64,000 nt of DNA from positions 6,088,501 to 6,152,500 of the forward strand of contig OU015655.1 of assembly GCA_907165275.2 (NCBI GenBank), written 5' to 3'. This DNA comes from Zygaena filipendulae (Eukaryota > Arthropoda > Insecta > Lepidoptera > Zygaenidae). Under the pieces are notes generated by a model. It had not been told where the DNA came from. It saw only the letters and a list, made by a program, of their open reading frames with translations, and did not search any database. The position numbers were made by a program, and so were the translations under genes. Shown piece by piece: positions 12,030-23,592 of the stretch. The stretch's first letter is position 1. Each line of letters starts with the position of its first letter.

Positions 12030-12232
12030 CTACGGAGGGTACTATGGGTACCACACAACTGATATTATTATGTTTGTTTTTTGTAAAAAAAAAATCTAAA
12101 TATACTTGTCATTCATACTGCACACCCAGACTCAGGGGAAACATAAGCGTTTGTACTGATGCGGGGATCGAAGTCGCGACATCTGGCGCAGCAGTCAAGT
12201 CCGCTAACCATTAAACCAACGGTGACTAAAGG
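12030..12232 (-). repeat. tRNA-derived SINE, reverse orientation
   Basis: On the minus strand the head reads like a tRNA: TTGGTTTAATGGTTAGCGGA in the A-box region and CGACTTCGATCCCCGCA in the B-box region. Toward its 3' end are GACTCAGGGGAAAC (plus-strand reading) and TACTATGGGTACCACACAAC, the order typical of lepidopteran SINEs. No intact tRNA cloverleaf was seen, so it is a retroposon and not a tRNA gene. Confidence 0.6.
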
Positions 12233-12590
12233 TCCATTCGACCGACACGTTCCGTCGCAGACAAAATAATATTCTCCAATACAGTGCGTATTAAGGTATT
12301 CTCATCTATCGTAACACGGCCGGCAGACGCGGCCAGACACGGCCCACGGGCGGAAAGAATGTTTTGTCCGCGCGGTTCATGTTTGTACGTGTCTGTGGCT
12401 ACATGCCGAGCTGCGAGCAGTGTGAATAGAGCATCGGCACAGTGCATACGTCTTTTATGGTGTCGGTCGGCGTCTGCCACGGAACGTTGTTTTCACGCTC
12501 AGATGTAAATAAACCGCGTCTGTAGGTATCTGTGACGGAACGTGTCTGGCACGCTCAATGTCTGTAGATATAAACGGATCCTAAAACGTT
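12228..12590. mobile_element. MITE-like element with subterminal inverted repeats and a ~60-bp internal duplication
   Basis: An 18-nt inverted pair, GACACGTTCCGTCGCAGA at 12244-12261 and TCTGTGACGGAACGTGTC at 12529-12546, matches at 17 of 18 positions. Near the right end two direct units of about 60 bp share CACGGAACG or GACGGAACG, CACGCTCA and TAAACCG or TAAACGG. There is no coding capacity. The superfamily and exact ends are unresolved. Confidence 0.6.
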
Positions 12591-15500
12591 GGCTTTCTCC
12601 GGTGGCTACAAAAGAGATGCAAATAAAAATTTATCTTTTCTTCAATCATTAGCGATTTTTACTATTTCGTCTGTTTTGACTAGAATCAAATTTACGTCTA
12701 GTACATAGTTATGGTTCTTGATTTTAACTGCCGTCCAGTTGTTGGGATGCAAAAGAAGGTTCTTGGTGATAAATTAACAAACTTTGTGTTGGTGTAACTT
12801 TATTTACGCATTATCTACGCATCGCAAGTCGCGGTGAGTGGATAGTCTTTAACCTAGGACAAATGTCGAAAGGTCCGCCTAATTAGTTTTAAGAATTTCT
12901 AGTAAGTAATTTTCTTCAACGCAATATATTTAGTTCTCTCTTTACACCTAACTGGGCTTTTGAATAAAATACCTATTTTTACTGTAATTTAAAAAAATGT
13001 CTACAAAACTTAATTTTAGCGTGACCACAAACGCGCTATAATTATATTATGTTTGTGACGTCACCGAGTTATACTGTCAAACTTGTTGCCGACAGGTAGT
13101 CGATGATAAGAAGACGTTTGGCGGCATTTGAGCAAAACAAACGTCAGTTTATTTATTTTACAAATTTCTTAATCGTGGTTAATATTGTGCAAACGTAGTG
13201 GAATTTGCATAATAGTGATGAACAGTGTGTGAAAACAGGGAAATAAGATGAAATGGGGTGTTCACTGTGAGGTTATCTTTTTACTATATACTTAACTTCC
13301 TACAGAGCATTTAAGGTCCAATTGTGAAGAATTGTTTCCAGAAGTCCCGGTGAAGCATCAAAATGCATCTCACCGATATAATTCAATGTAAATAATTTCA
13401 AAAGAGAAAGACATCTGAACTGCCTAGATTCCTTTGCCTTCTCCAAAAGGAGTAAATGTTATAACAAAAAAGTCTATGATGACGAGCAACAATGTTCAAG
13501 TGCGCTTGGGTTTGTGTAGACGAGTCATCAGAAGCAGCATTATTTTTAGTTTTCACTGAATAACGTATAAAAAAAAGAAAGCAATTTTAAATTTCTTATG
13601 AACCTTTTATGAAAAAAATATTTATTTTGCTCAAAAACCCAATTGTGTAAGCGAGAAGGATGTTTAATTTTATTCCAATAAGTATAACTTAAGAGCTTAT
13701 GGGGCAAAACTTGTTAATGTATGTTTGGAACGGAGATCTAGATGAGAGAAAGAGAAACATGATGTGACTTGGTCACATTATCCACTTTTTCGTATTTAGG
13801 ACCCACAAATGATGTGCTTCAAAAACATTGTTGAAAACATTGTTGACATGTTTAATGTCAGCGTTCATAAATTTAAAAAAGTCTGACTAACTTGAATGCG
13901 GTGAATTTGTCGGAGTTCGTCAACTTTAATATTGATAGTCTTGAAAATAATTCGACTCCCGTCTTAGTTTCTCTGGCGACTTTTTTTATAATAATAATAA
14001 TCCACTTTACTGATGCGAGGAAAGTTTACTTGATAATTATTATTATTTTTATCATTAAATACACCTTTCCTTAGCATAATTTGATGATTGACGCAAGACC
14101 AATAGTGGGGATATATGATAACATAAGATTAATTATATTAATATTATATGGACATAACTAACCATAATTCTGAAGTTGAATGGCCACAGCTTGAAATTCG
14201 TTTATATTTAGCTATAACAATATTTAAGTCATCTCAAATCCTAATGAGATGTGTTCGAAAGAGAAAATGGTAAGGTTGTCACGTGTAAAGTGGTAGATTC
14301 GTGGTTATTTTCAGCTAAAGTAATATTTTTTTGGGCGTAAAAGTTACTATTACGGTTCTACATATATCGATAATATAATTAATTGATTATTAAGAATTAT
14401 GAAACGTTGGTAATATAATAAGTAATGATATTGAAAATTTAAGGCGTGTAAATATATACCAGTTATAAATTATAATATACGAGTAAAATACGTGTATGAT
14501 ATTATACATCATACGTTTAGTTAGGTGTACTAAATTTAGAATAAGTATATTTTGATAAAACTGCTGTCTTAAGAAGTACCTACGTACTATTTCAGAAGTA
14601 AGGATTACTTTTATAGGGCGTAAGTTTTAACGAGGGACGTATTCGGTTCTAACTAAAAAAAATATATTCGTTTTTCACGTTAAAAATAAATATGAAAATT
14701 GAACACGTAAGTTTCCAACTAGTCTTCGACTTAAAGGAAATTCAAAATCCCTTGTATCGCCGCTGATTTTTTTATATTTATATTAGTCACAGTATGCACT
14801 AATTTTATCGGAGGCACGAATACGTCCGATACACCGATACAAGACGTGAAAAAAAAAAGCATTTTCTCTAACTCTGAAGTAGTTTTCAAATTATTTTATC
14901 AGTTAACAGTATTTTCAAAACTAACACGCGAAACGTTAAAAATCAATGGTGCTAGTAATATTTTGTATTGCGTGGCGATTCTCATCGTACGAACGGTAAA
15001 CGTAAGTATGATTAGTTATAGGTACGAAATATTGAGCGTCGTTGAATGATTTTTATACTAATTCCTTTCTAGTGTGATTATTGCGCGACACGTTGACAAA
15101 AATTTTAGACACTTCTTGAATAATTGCGTTTGTAAATATTAGACAAATTACACGTTTACGTATAATATGGATTATGGAACTTTTGCAAATTGTAGTGTGT
15201 TTTGGCGGCGTGTTATGATGTTGTTAAATAATAAAAACAGGTCAATGATAATAGGTATTATATCATATTATTATATGGGGGTCGAAAGAGTCACATTAGA
15301 GGAGTCATATTGTCATCAATATTGAGAGTTGAATTTAGTATTATTCACTGGAAATGGAAAAAATGAAGATTTGCTAAATTTAGGATCTCGTAAAATTAAT
15401 AAGGAATTAACTCAGTGTGACCTCTTTAGACCTCCAATTAGCTAAGAATTAAAAGTAGTTTCAACACTGAATCGGAAAATTTAATTTGAGCTATTTAAAC

Positions 15501-16694
15501 TTTAAGCGTATTTAACACTTAATCGTAGGTAACCAAATTGCTGACCGGAATTAAAAAAAAATTACTTTCATTTACTTGGTCTGTTATTGGATGAATTTAA
15601 CTAACTCCATGCAGTACTTTCTATAGGCATGTTTAATAAACATACTTAAACATACATGTTTGTTACTTGTTCTTTATTATTCTTATGGAAGAATGTATTT
15701 TTTAGTATTTAAGCGTAAAACATAAGGAACAGATAAAGTTCCAATTATGTATTAATAAATATCATCATGTTATTACGTTTTGTTTGTAAATTTTGATTGA
15801 TTTTACTATTATCTAAAAAGAGCGCTTGCAACTTATTGTTAGTACCTACAAGCGACAGAAGTGGAACCTCTGCGTTAGGATCGTCTCGTTTGCAGACATT
15901 GAATCGAATTCAAACTTCTTCTACAATGTTTGAGCACTGCCACTAAATCATAAATAATTGTGTCTCGAAAATCTTAATTCTATGTTCCTAAGGGTACAGA
16001 AAACGCTTCATTTCTAAGCGATGATGTTAGTGCTCATTCAAGTTTTTGAATGTTCATTATATACACATCTAACAAATTAAATTTTTCCAGACACAATTAT
16101 AATATATTAACTAAAATGAGTTTAAGTAAAATTGTTGATTATTATTATTATTTGCAAAATATGACATACGCTCAACTTAATTCAGAAGTTAACAATCTCA
16201 TGACGAAACTAAAAAAATAAATAAAATAAGACTGATACACTATGATTTTATTATACTGCTGCACCTCTTCTAAACCAAGGGACACTTAAAATTCGTATAA
16301 TTTACGTCCGTAAAATAAATTTCCTTCCTTTATACATGTGCTACAAGTCTGCTTGATTGTGATGTACATAAGTAATAATCTCTTAGTTAATAAACTTCAG
16401 GAGAGCAAAACTCGATTACAATTTCAATGAATATTGAAGTTTGTACTTCAAATAAACGAAACTATAGGGAGGTAACTAAATAATATTTCTGTTATAAATA
16501 AGAAAGAATTTCGCCGAATCTTTAAAGCATATTTTTGTAAATAAATAAGTATACACAGCAAAAATAGATATTGAGACGTTACTTCCACTATTTGATTGGT
16601 ACATACTCACGGTCAAAAAGGGCGGGCATACTCATGCATTGTTTACAGCTTACGTTTAATTCTTATCTTGCAAAACTAGATTACCTACTTATAT

Positions 16695-16859
16695 TTAATA
16701 ATTACTGAAGAAAGGGTTTGCTTGCTGCGGTGCTTCTTCGTAGTAAGGGTGGTTTGGACTGAGTTCGTAGCCCTTCGCTTTACTCTCCTTCGTCGCTGGG
16801 ATGGGTAACTTCTTCTCCGGAACGCGAACGCCTTTCATTTTAGAGTTTCCTAGTAGCTT
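16695..16859 (-). CDS. orphan terminal exon, 54 residues, function unknown
   Basis: An open frame starts right after a good acceptor (TGTTCGCAG, intron end at 16860) in phase 0 and ends with TAA at 16695-16697. The peptide begins KLLGNSKMKGVRVPEKKLP and ends PQQANPFFSNY. It is Lys/Pro-rich, unlike its AT-rich surroundings, and looks like the last exon of a spliced gene. No matching upstream exon was found: the neighbouring fibrinogen gene already has its own last exon. I do not recognise the family. It could be an alternative 3' exon, the remains of a lost gene, or chance. Confidence 0.35.
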   Translation of the reverse strand, partial: KLLGNSKMKGVRVPEKKLPIPATKESKAKGYELSPNHPYYEEAPQQANPFFSNY

Positions 16860-16939
16860 CTGCGAACAACGTATGCTAGTGTTAACTTGGTCGGGGTTCA
16901 AGAAACTTGTCAAATTAATAAATAATTATTGCTTAGATT

Positions 16940-18035
16940 CTGTAAAATAATATGTTATTAATTATTAATATATAATAAAAAAACATATGTATATACATAC
17001 ATACGTATATATAGGTATATATATAGGTATGTATATAGGTATATACATACCTATATCTAAAATGTGGTAAAATTAAAAGCAAATATTTACAGGACTGAAA
17101 GTATACGTTATAACAAACAGGATAAGCGAAAAAAATATAAGTTTGGTAGTTTTTCAGAATATGAGGAAAATAAATTAAATTAAAAAACGTTACAATTACA
17201 TTATCAAGGTACACAATCCACGTAGCTCAATAATACTCATACAAGGCACGCGTCACACACACGGCGAGCGATGCATCAGCGTTCAGCTCGATCGAGGTCA
17301 TTGACCTTAGATACCGGCACGCGGCGATGTGTGTGTAAAGCGATTGAACGGTGAGCGCCTTCACAGGTTTTCTTTTTGATTGATTGATTTTGTTTGAATT
17401 TTTTTTATATTATGCATATATTATTATGTTTATAGCGGTGTCTACTTTCAATGATTCTGTAAATATTTGCAGTTAATTTTACCACATATTATATACATAC
17501 ATATATCTCGTGTGACGAGGTTTGTCTACGCTGAACTTAGAAACCACTTAATCAATCTTAAGTTAATTTTGCACACTGTATATTTTTTTTTAGTTTTTAG
17601 ATTTCCTGAGGGAGTTCTGAAACTCATGCGGGTGAAACCGAGCGAAACAGCTCGCATAAATATATATTCAATAACACTACCTATTTATCTTTACCTACGT
17701 TTTTAAACGTGTATCATCCAAAAAGTTGGAGTTCAACCGAATTTTTGAAGTGGTCTTGTTTATCATCTAATTCAAAGTTAGAAATCCTTATCAGTTACAG
17801 AAACAGGTAATATTAGGACAATTTTAAATATAAAAATAAAGTAGGTAACTAACTTTTTACTATAGACGCACTCTCAAACAGCAAGATTGAAGAAGAAAAA
17901 AAATGAAAAAATCTTAAGTGTGGGTTATCTGCTAAAATTCACATTTAGTCTAATTTCAGAAGAAACCTCTACCTGCCTATTAAAAAAATGAAAATCTATG
18001 TGTTAGTGTTGAACAACTAATAGGTATAATTATTA
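16940..18035. other. AT-rich spacer downstream of the fibrinogen gene
   Basis: It contains a (TATACATACATA)-like simple repeat at about 16980-17060 and a short GC-richer stretch at 17220-17360 (CGCGTCACACACACGGCGAG) whose meaning is unclear. A CCGCGG-tail fragment lies at about 17600-17665 (GGGAGTTCTGAAACTCATGC then GGGTGAAACCGAGCG). No gene was recognised. Confidence 0.55.
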
Positions 18036-21000
18036 TTATGTTTCAATACAAACTGTAGACTTGTAGAAGTCACTGGGCTTGCTCGCTGGCAGGGGCTTTA
18101 TCATCATTTTAACTTTTGTTAGCGGCACATTGGGACCTTTGAACGATACCCAGTAAATGTTCTGTCCGAGATGCTCGTCAGCAGTTGTCGCATATTTGCC
18201 ATTTAAGTTGCTGGAAATCAAATGAACATAAGAAAATATTGTTTATCTAGCACGGCTTGCCAAGAAACTACTTGAATATTATAATCAGATACGGACACAG
18301 GACGCGATTCACTCCTGGAAGATTCACAACGGTGAAAATCAAAGAGTACCTACCTATACAACCACTATATTTTAGTGAAAATATTATTTGAATCAAAGAA
18401 ATATAGTTTCATATATGAATCAGTATTTTTTTTTTCTAAAAGAAGAACATACAATTAACGATATAACGATTTTCATTCATAATATTATGTATTTTAAGAG
18501 AATAATAAATCTTTTATATTTGTAAAAAAGTATAGATATTTCTTTGATTCTAAAATTCTGTATCGTGCAGTTTCTTCGTCTTCCTACCTTTTGTCACACT
18601 CTTTGTACCACCAGGCACCGCCGTGCTCCGAAGCGCATGAGCCATCTTTCCACTCATCTCTATCTTGGTCCATTGTAGAGAATTGCTGACCCGCGTGGTA
18701 AGATAGCGAATCGCCTGGTAAAATAACAAGCGTTCTGCTTACATCAAATCGTGGAGAAAATTCTTACTACGAGTACCTATCTATAGAAGTAAACTTTGTC
18801 GAATTTACAGATACTTCATTATTTTATTATATTTTTATGTTGAACCCGCGGTAATTTCAAAGTTCCCGCGGGAATTCCAGAATAAACTAAATATAGATAT
18901 AAACCTTACTCGAGAATCACTCTACCTACCTATTAGTGAAAACCGCATAGAAATCCGTTTAGTAGATTTTTTAGATTATCGTGAACAGACAATAATAATA
19001 ATAATAATAATCCTCGCTATCGGCCGCACTCAGAGTAGTTTTAATGATTACTTATAAGATTTTTAAAACGAAATTGCCGCACTCAGAGACGTTCATCATA
19101 CTAATGTTAATTGGCATTTAACTAAAAACTTAATTAGTCAAATGGCAATTAACATTAATTTAATGAACGTGTCTGATTGCGGCAATTTATTTGTAAAAAT
19201 CTTTACTTAAAATTAAGTAATCATTAAAACTACTCTAACTGCGGCCGTAAAGGATATTACAAAATTTTAGTAGATATCTAGGAACCGTAATTTGTAGGTA
19301 AAAGCTTTTCCGGTCAAAGGGTAGGAGGAACTTTAACGATGTTCGTCATAGTTTTCTCTTCATGTCGATTTTTAACCAACCGGCAGTCCCGTAAAATGTT
19401 CCCAATGTGCTGATTCTGTAGCCTTCCAATTCCGGGCCTACTGTGAAAACGGAATACAGCGCGTGCGCCTCTTGTCCATGCTGCGTCTCCATGTCCACAC
19501 GCAACTCGTACAGCTTCTGATTGGTTAAATAGTGCAGCTTCTCTAAACCTAACCAGAATTCGCCGGCCAAGTTGCCGAAACCATGCTTATAGTCTGACCA
19601 GCCACGATAAAAATCTTGTGACCCGTCAAATCGGTTCTGGAACACCTAAAATTAAAGGTTTGAATAAATTTAATTTCCTGCATCATGCCCTGGCCGCTAA
19701 TCACGAGGTTCCGGGTTTTATATCCGGTATGGGTGGACTTTGTGTGATGAACACAGGGTTCCACTTTCCAGTCTGGGCGTGTTTAGATATCTTACTGTCA
19801 TAATATACATATATGTCATAATGTAGTATTATACCACGTTTGCTTGGTTTCCACGATACAACCCGATAGCTTAGTTTGGGATCAAGTAGAGAATATGTTG
19901 TGAAGCATTATTATAATTCGAATTCGCCAGAAGTTGACGCTGTCTCTTGGTACTTTAGACAAGGAAGGTGATTCCGGAAACTTACAGTCCATCCTCCGCC
20001 AGCAGTAGTGAGGTCGCAGAGTACGTAGAAGGCGTCCATATCGTCAGGCTTGATCTTGTAGATGCCGGACACATTGAATCCTTGCATTTGAATCTCGTGA
20101 CAATCGGTGGGGTATCGCTCAGAGCGGTCCACTCGTCCATTCCTGACCAAAAATACCAAATAAAATAAAAATATTAACACCACATTGGTGTAGTATATTT
20201 TTATCTGCAAAAGACCTCGAAGTCGAAGTCCGAAACAATGGGCTAGCCAAGTCTTGCAGCAGCATGGAGATACAGGTCAGCGTCGCTCTCCATGAAGCAG
20301 AAAACATAAATATGTAGATGGAGAGAAGCGATCAAGGCGCTTATTGTTAGGTGGAGTCACGATCCTCAACAATGAGGAAACAACTGAAGAGGAGGAGGAT
20401 TTTGGTCTAGTTCAAAACTATATTGAACTGCTATGAATTCAACAATGTAGGTAGATATAATAGTTATATCGAGCTGCGAGACAAACAGGTATCAATACAA
20501 GTAATTCTAAATATCTAGTTACTTAATAGGTATAAATGTTCCAGTAGAACACGACCTCAATATCTGTTAGTTCCATTGACTTTCACGCGATCGGGTTCAT
20601 AGATCACAAAAAAAAATTAAAATTAAGGCGTTTTCCCTAATTAATTTAGAAGAAACTTACTTACCGGCAGTCACATTTTTTTATTCTTTGTTCGTACAGA
20701 CTTCTTCTGAATTCACTGAGCAACGTCATAGTATCTGTTAAACCGACTGGATCAGACCTATTAACAAGAAAAAGCAACTCAAAAGACAGCTATTATACTT
20801 TTATAATTTGGAAAATTGTAGTTGATAGGTAAGTACATTAGATTTTATAGGGATATCAATTTTATCATTATCTCCTAAATGCCAACTAGTAGGTAAATTA
20901 TACTCACTTAGTTCTAGAGTACTGGCGATTTTTGACCTCGGATATGATAGACATGATTGAGTCCACACCTGCCATGATGTTCTTCACATTCCCTTCAATG

Positions 21001-21673
21001 TAAGAGAGCCGGGTGTCTACTGACCCGTCAACTGTGTATCCGCGACCTTCCACTGAAATATGATTAACACTAACTACATATCTTAATAAGGAAATTGGAA
21101 AGATCAATATCTAAATGTAAGCTCATTTCACTGATTAATTAACAATTAAGGAAACATCACACGTCATGCATAATGACGTCATTTACCATCGGCATTCATC
21201 CGTGGACAATGTTCTAACATCGACTTCACCTGACCCACGTCCTTTTTTAGTGTTTCAATGGTTGTATCCATTTTTTCCGAGTCCGTTTGGGTGCGCACAG
21301 ATTTCATCACTTCCGACAAATATTTTAAGATGTTATTAGTTTTTTCATGAACTTCTATATCGAGACGGTTCAGTCTGAAATCTATGCTCTCTACCTTCTT
21401 TAAATATTTTTCACTAGCTGATAGAGAGTCCATTAGTTTCTCGACAACCGCCTCGTTATCTGTCGCCCCGCCCGGAGACTGGACAACACGCGTGACGTTC
21501 TCTCGCTTTTTACTCGATAGCATTGCATCTGTTAGCTCGTCTTCGAACTCTTTTTTCCACAAGGTATTATCTGGGTAGTCGTTTTTCCTTCTCCCCCTCA
21601 TATCCGCGCTCAAATCTCTAATTAGCATGGGAACCACCGCGACAATGATTAGAAGTAGTTTGTTTTGTATCAT
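18036..21673 (-). CDS. secreted fibrinogen-related protein (ficolin/tachylectin-like)
   Basis: Seven coding exons in consistent phase: 21187-21673, 20908-21052, 20665-20757, 19986-20142, 19381-19645, 18588-18714 and 18036-18210, giving 482 residues. The start at 21671-21673 gives a hydrophobic signal peptide (KLLLIIVAVVPMLI). Residues ~30-240 are charged and heptad-like, probably a coiled-coil or oligomerisation stalk. The fibrinogen C-terminal domain occupies about residues 242-482: YPTDCHEI, GIYKIKPDDM, CDLTTAGGGWT joined by splicing to VFQNRFDGSQDFYRGW, then DQDRDEW (calcium-site DxD region), GSCASEHGGAWWYKEC and SNLNGKY. All four usual domain cysteines are present. Family members bind acetylated sugars on microbes in haemolymph or guide developmental signalling; the ligand here is unknown. 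The donor after exon 19381-19645 is GTTGGT, which is unusual but required by the frame. A possible alternative first exon lies at 24517-24925. Confidence 0.9.
18838..18998 (-). repeat. CCGCGG-tail dispersed repeat, reverse copy
   Basis: It reads AACCCGCGGTAATTTCAAAG, TTCCCGCGGGAATTCCAG and later ATCCGTTTAGTAGATTTTTT with GATTATCGTGAACAGACA. It lies in an intron of the fibrinogen gene. Confidence 0.6.
19021..19247. mobile_element. 227-bp foldback MITE with ~105-bp arms
   Basis: The left end CGGCCGCACTCAGAGTAGTT and the right end, which on the minus strand reads CGGCCGCAGTTAGAGTAGTT, start a long imperfect inverted repeat. It continues through TTTTAATGATTACTTA, AAATTGCCGCA and ACGTTCAT to TAATGTTAATTG near the centre. 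The whole element is a hairpin with no coding capacity. It lies in the intron between two fibrinogen-domain exons. The target duplication is not clear. Confidence 0.85.
19680..19905 (+). repeat. tRNA-derived SINE, plus orientation
   Basis: The tRNA-like B-box region reads GAGGTTCCGGGTTTTATATC. It is followed by TGTGATGAACACAGGGTTCC, CCAGTCTGGGCGTG and a 3' end of TAGCTTAGTTTGGGATCAAG, the organisation of lepidopteran SINEs. The A-box part is truncated. It sits in the intron that splits GGWT from VFQNRF. Confidence 0.65.
20210..20405. repeat. LINE 3'-end-like fragment
   Basis: The stretch contains CTCGAAGTCGAAGTCCGAAA and, further on, GTGGAGTCACGATCCTCAAC, AATGAGGAAACAACTGAAGA and GGAGGAGGA, wording typical of non-LTR retrotransposon 3' ends in Lepidoptera. 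No reverse transcriptase motif is present. The identification rests on recognition and not on an alignment. Confidence 0.4.
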
Positions 21674-22046
21674 TTCGAGATGCGAACCGGCCGTGGTACT
21701 GGAGGCAACTGCCTGCTGTCAGTGGCTCTTCATGAGCGGGTCAGTTTACAAACTGCTGCGTGATTAAACAAAAACAGTTTGTTGCATTCCTACGCAATGA
21801 CTTCTCACTATTCTTGTAGATTTTTCCCGCACTTGTTTATTATTATGTAGCACTCAACAAATTGCACTACACTTGGTCATGTTTATAAACAACAAGTATT
21901 TTGCCATGTCTAGTGAATACTACCATAACTCAATAAAAAAAAAATATATGATAGTATTTAGTTGATTTTTCCACTATATCTAAAACTAAGTGTTAATAGG
22001 AATTTAATCTAATAAATATAAAAGTCAGTGTTGTGGTTTGTTAGTA

Positions 22047-22111
22047 TCGTAATATTACCGTCTACGTTTATGACCCTAGGAGCACGTCTTACGTAGATTG
22101 TGATATTACGA
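22047..22111. repeat. imperfect inverted repeat (hairpin)
   Basis: The 20-nt arms are TCGTAATATTACCGTCTACG at 22047-22066 and CGTAGATTGTGATATTACGA at 22092-22111. They pair at 17 of 20 positions around a 25-nt loop. The hairpin lies between the two alternative fibrinogen first exons. Confidence 0.65.
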
Positions 22112-22214
22112 GGATGGCGGTGAAAGGGTGAATGATAGATAATTTTACTAAGAAATGTATAATAATTATACCGTAACATTCGGCATTCGTAGGTTTTAAT
22201 AATAGGTACAACTG

Positions 22215-22612
22215 AATCCTTACTAATATTATAAATGCAAAAGTTAGTTTGTTTAGGTAAGTATTTGTTTATTTGTTACGATTTCACGCCTTATCGGCTC
22301 AACGGATTATCATGAAATTTTGCATGCATATAGTCAGGGTTACAGACAAGGACATAGGGTATTTTTTATCACAGATTTCCCGCGGGAACTCCGCAGTTAC
22401 CGCGAGTGAAACCGCGGGGCACAGCTATTATTTTACAAATGTGAATGTGAGTTTATTTGTTACCCTTTCTCGCCTTAACTAAGCAACCGATCGTCGTGAA
22501 AAGTAGTATACACGTTGTCAGGGGTGCAGAAGAGGACATAGTGTGCTTTTTATCCCGGAACTCCTGTGGGATCTCCGAAATTAACGCGGGTGAAACCGCG
22601 GGGAACAGCTAT
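22215..22612 (+). repeat. two tandem CCGCGG-tail repeats
   Basis: The first copy (about 22215-22430) is near full length: CTTACTAATATTATAAATGC, GGATTATCATGAAATTTTGC, GACATAGGGTATTTTTTATC, then GAAACCGCGGGGCACAGCTA. The second (about 22435-22612) repeats the order with more changes and ends GGTGAAACCGCGGGGAACAG. Both lie between the two alternative first exons of the fibrinogen gene. Confidence 0.8.
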
Positions 22613-22959
22613 CATGACGAATTACCTATTTATCTGGTAACAGCTATTATGACGAATTATGTATTTACATATACTAATTCTAACAAGAAATTTCTTACGG
22701 CAGACCTATCTAGATATGGCTTGTGTGTGCAAACAAAGGAAAAAGTCAATAAAAAATTATAATACGAATAATAACAATAATACACACATAAATAATATAC
22801 CTACAGGCTCGATGGTTAAACGAGTCTCTTATTAAACGAGATAGTTCAGTATCCGATCCTCGTCTCAAATATGTAAAAGTAATCACGAAAATTAAGCTCG
22901 CTAGGTGCCGTAACGCCGACTATTATTTCCTAAAGCTCATTCACATCCTCTTTCCCTTT

Positions 22960-23592
22960 TTAGGGTTCCGTAGCCAAATGGCAAAAAACTGCACCCTTAT
23001 GGATTCGTCCTGTCTATCTGTCTGTCTTTCCGTCTGTCTGTCCGTCTGTCACAGCTACTTTTTTCCGAAACTATAAGACCTATACTGTTGAAACTTGGTA
23101 AGTAGATGTATTCTGTGAACCGCATTAGGATTTTCACACAAAAATAGAAAAAAAACTATAAATTTTGGGGGTCCCTATAGTACTTAGAACTGAAACTCAA
23201 AATTTTTTTTTTTTCATCAAACCGATACGTGTTTCTATGGATAGGTCTTTAAAAATTATATTGGGGTTTCTAGTATAATTTTTTTCTAAACTGAATAGTT
23301 TGCGCGAGAGACACTTCCAAAGTGGTCAAATGTGACCCCCCCCCCCCCACCCCCTGTAACTTCTAAAATAAGAGAATGATGCAAACTTTCACCGAAAATT
23401 GGTTTGAACGAGATCTAGTACTTAAGTAGTTTTTTTTAATACGCCATAAATCGTAAACCGCAACAAAAAATACACTATTATTAAAACATCGATCAAAGTT
23501 ACAACGACCTACAAGAACTTTTATATTATGTTACTTACTGCTAAGGAATCCTTCATGGGCGAGTCCGACTCGCACTTGGCCGCTTTTTTTAT
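22960..23592. repeat. dispersed repeat ending GAGTCCGACTCGCACTTGGC
   Basis: It runs from AGGGTTCCGTAGCCAAATGG through TGTCTGTCTTTCCGTCTGTC and a C-homopolymer near 23335-23350 to ATGGGCGAGTCCGACTCGCA and TTGGCCG at 23582. I recognise the two ends as a widespread arthropod/lepidopteran repeat but not its class. There is no coding capacity. It lies between the alternative fibrinogen first exons. Confidence 0.6.

Larger units (their letters stand above)
10323..16690. other. intergenic stretch without a recognised gene
   Basis: Short open frames here are AT-rich chance frames with no domain. Identified pieces are a dispersed repeat at about 10760-10840 (CTGCTGAGAAGAACTGACAA then AACTCAGCAG), a CCGCGG repeat at 11153-11330, a tRNA-derived SINE at about 12030-12232, and a MITE-like segment at 12228-12590. 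At 13020-13240 there is a locally less AT-rich stretch with TGTGACGTCACC, possibly a promoter or untranslated exon, but nothing supports a gene. From 13.3 to 16.6 kb I see nothing beyond AT-rich sequence. Confidence 0.6.

Noticed and set aside
16980..17060. Array of ATATAC/TATAGGTA units resembling a repeat array
   Set aside because: It is a simple AT-rich microsatellite with no spacers.
21174..21181. TGACGTCA at the edge of the proximal fibrinogen first exon
   Set aside because: A single 8-mer in intron sequence beside a donor; not enough to call a regulatory site.
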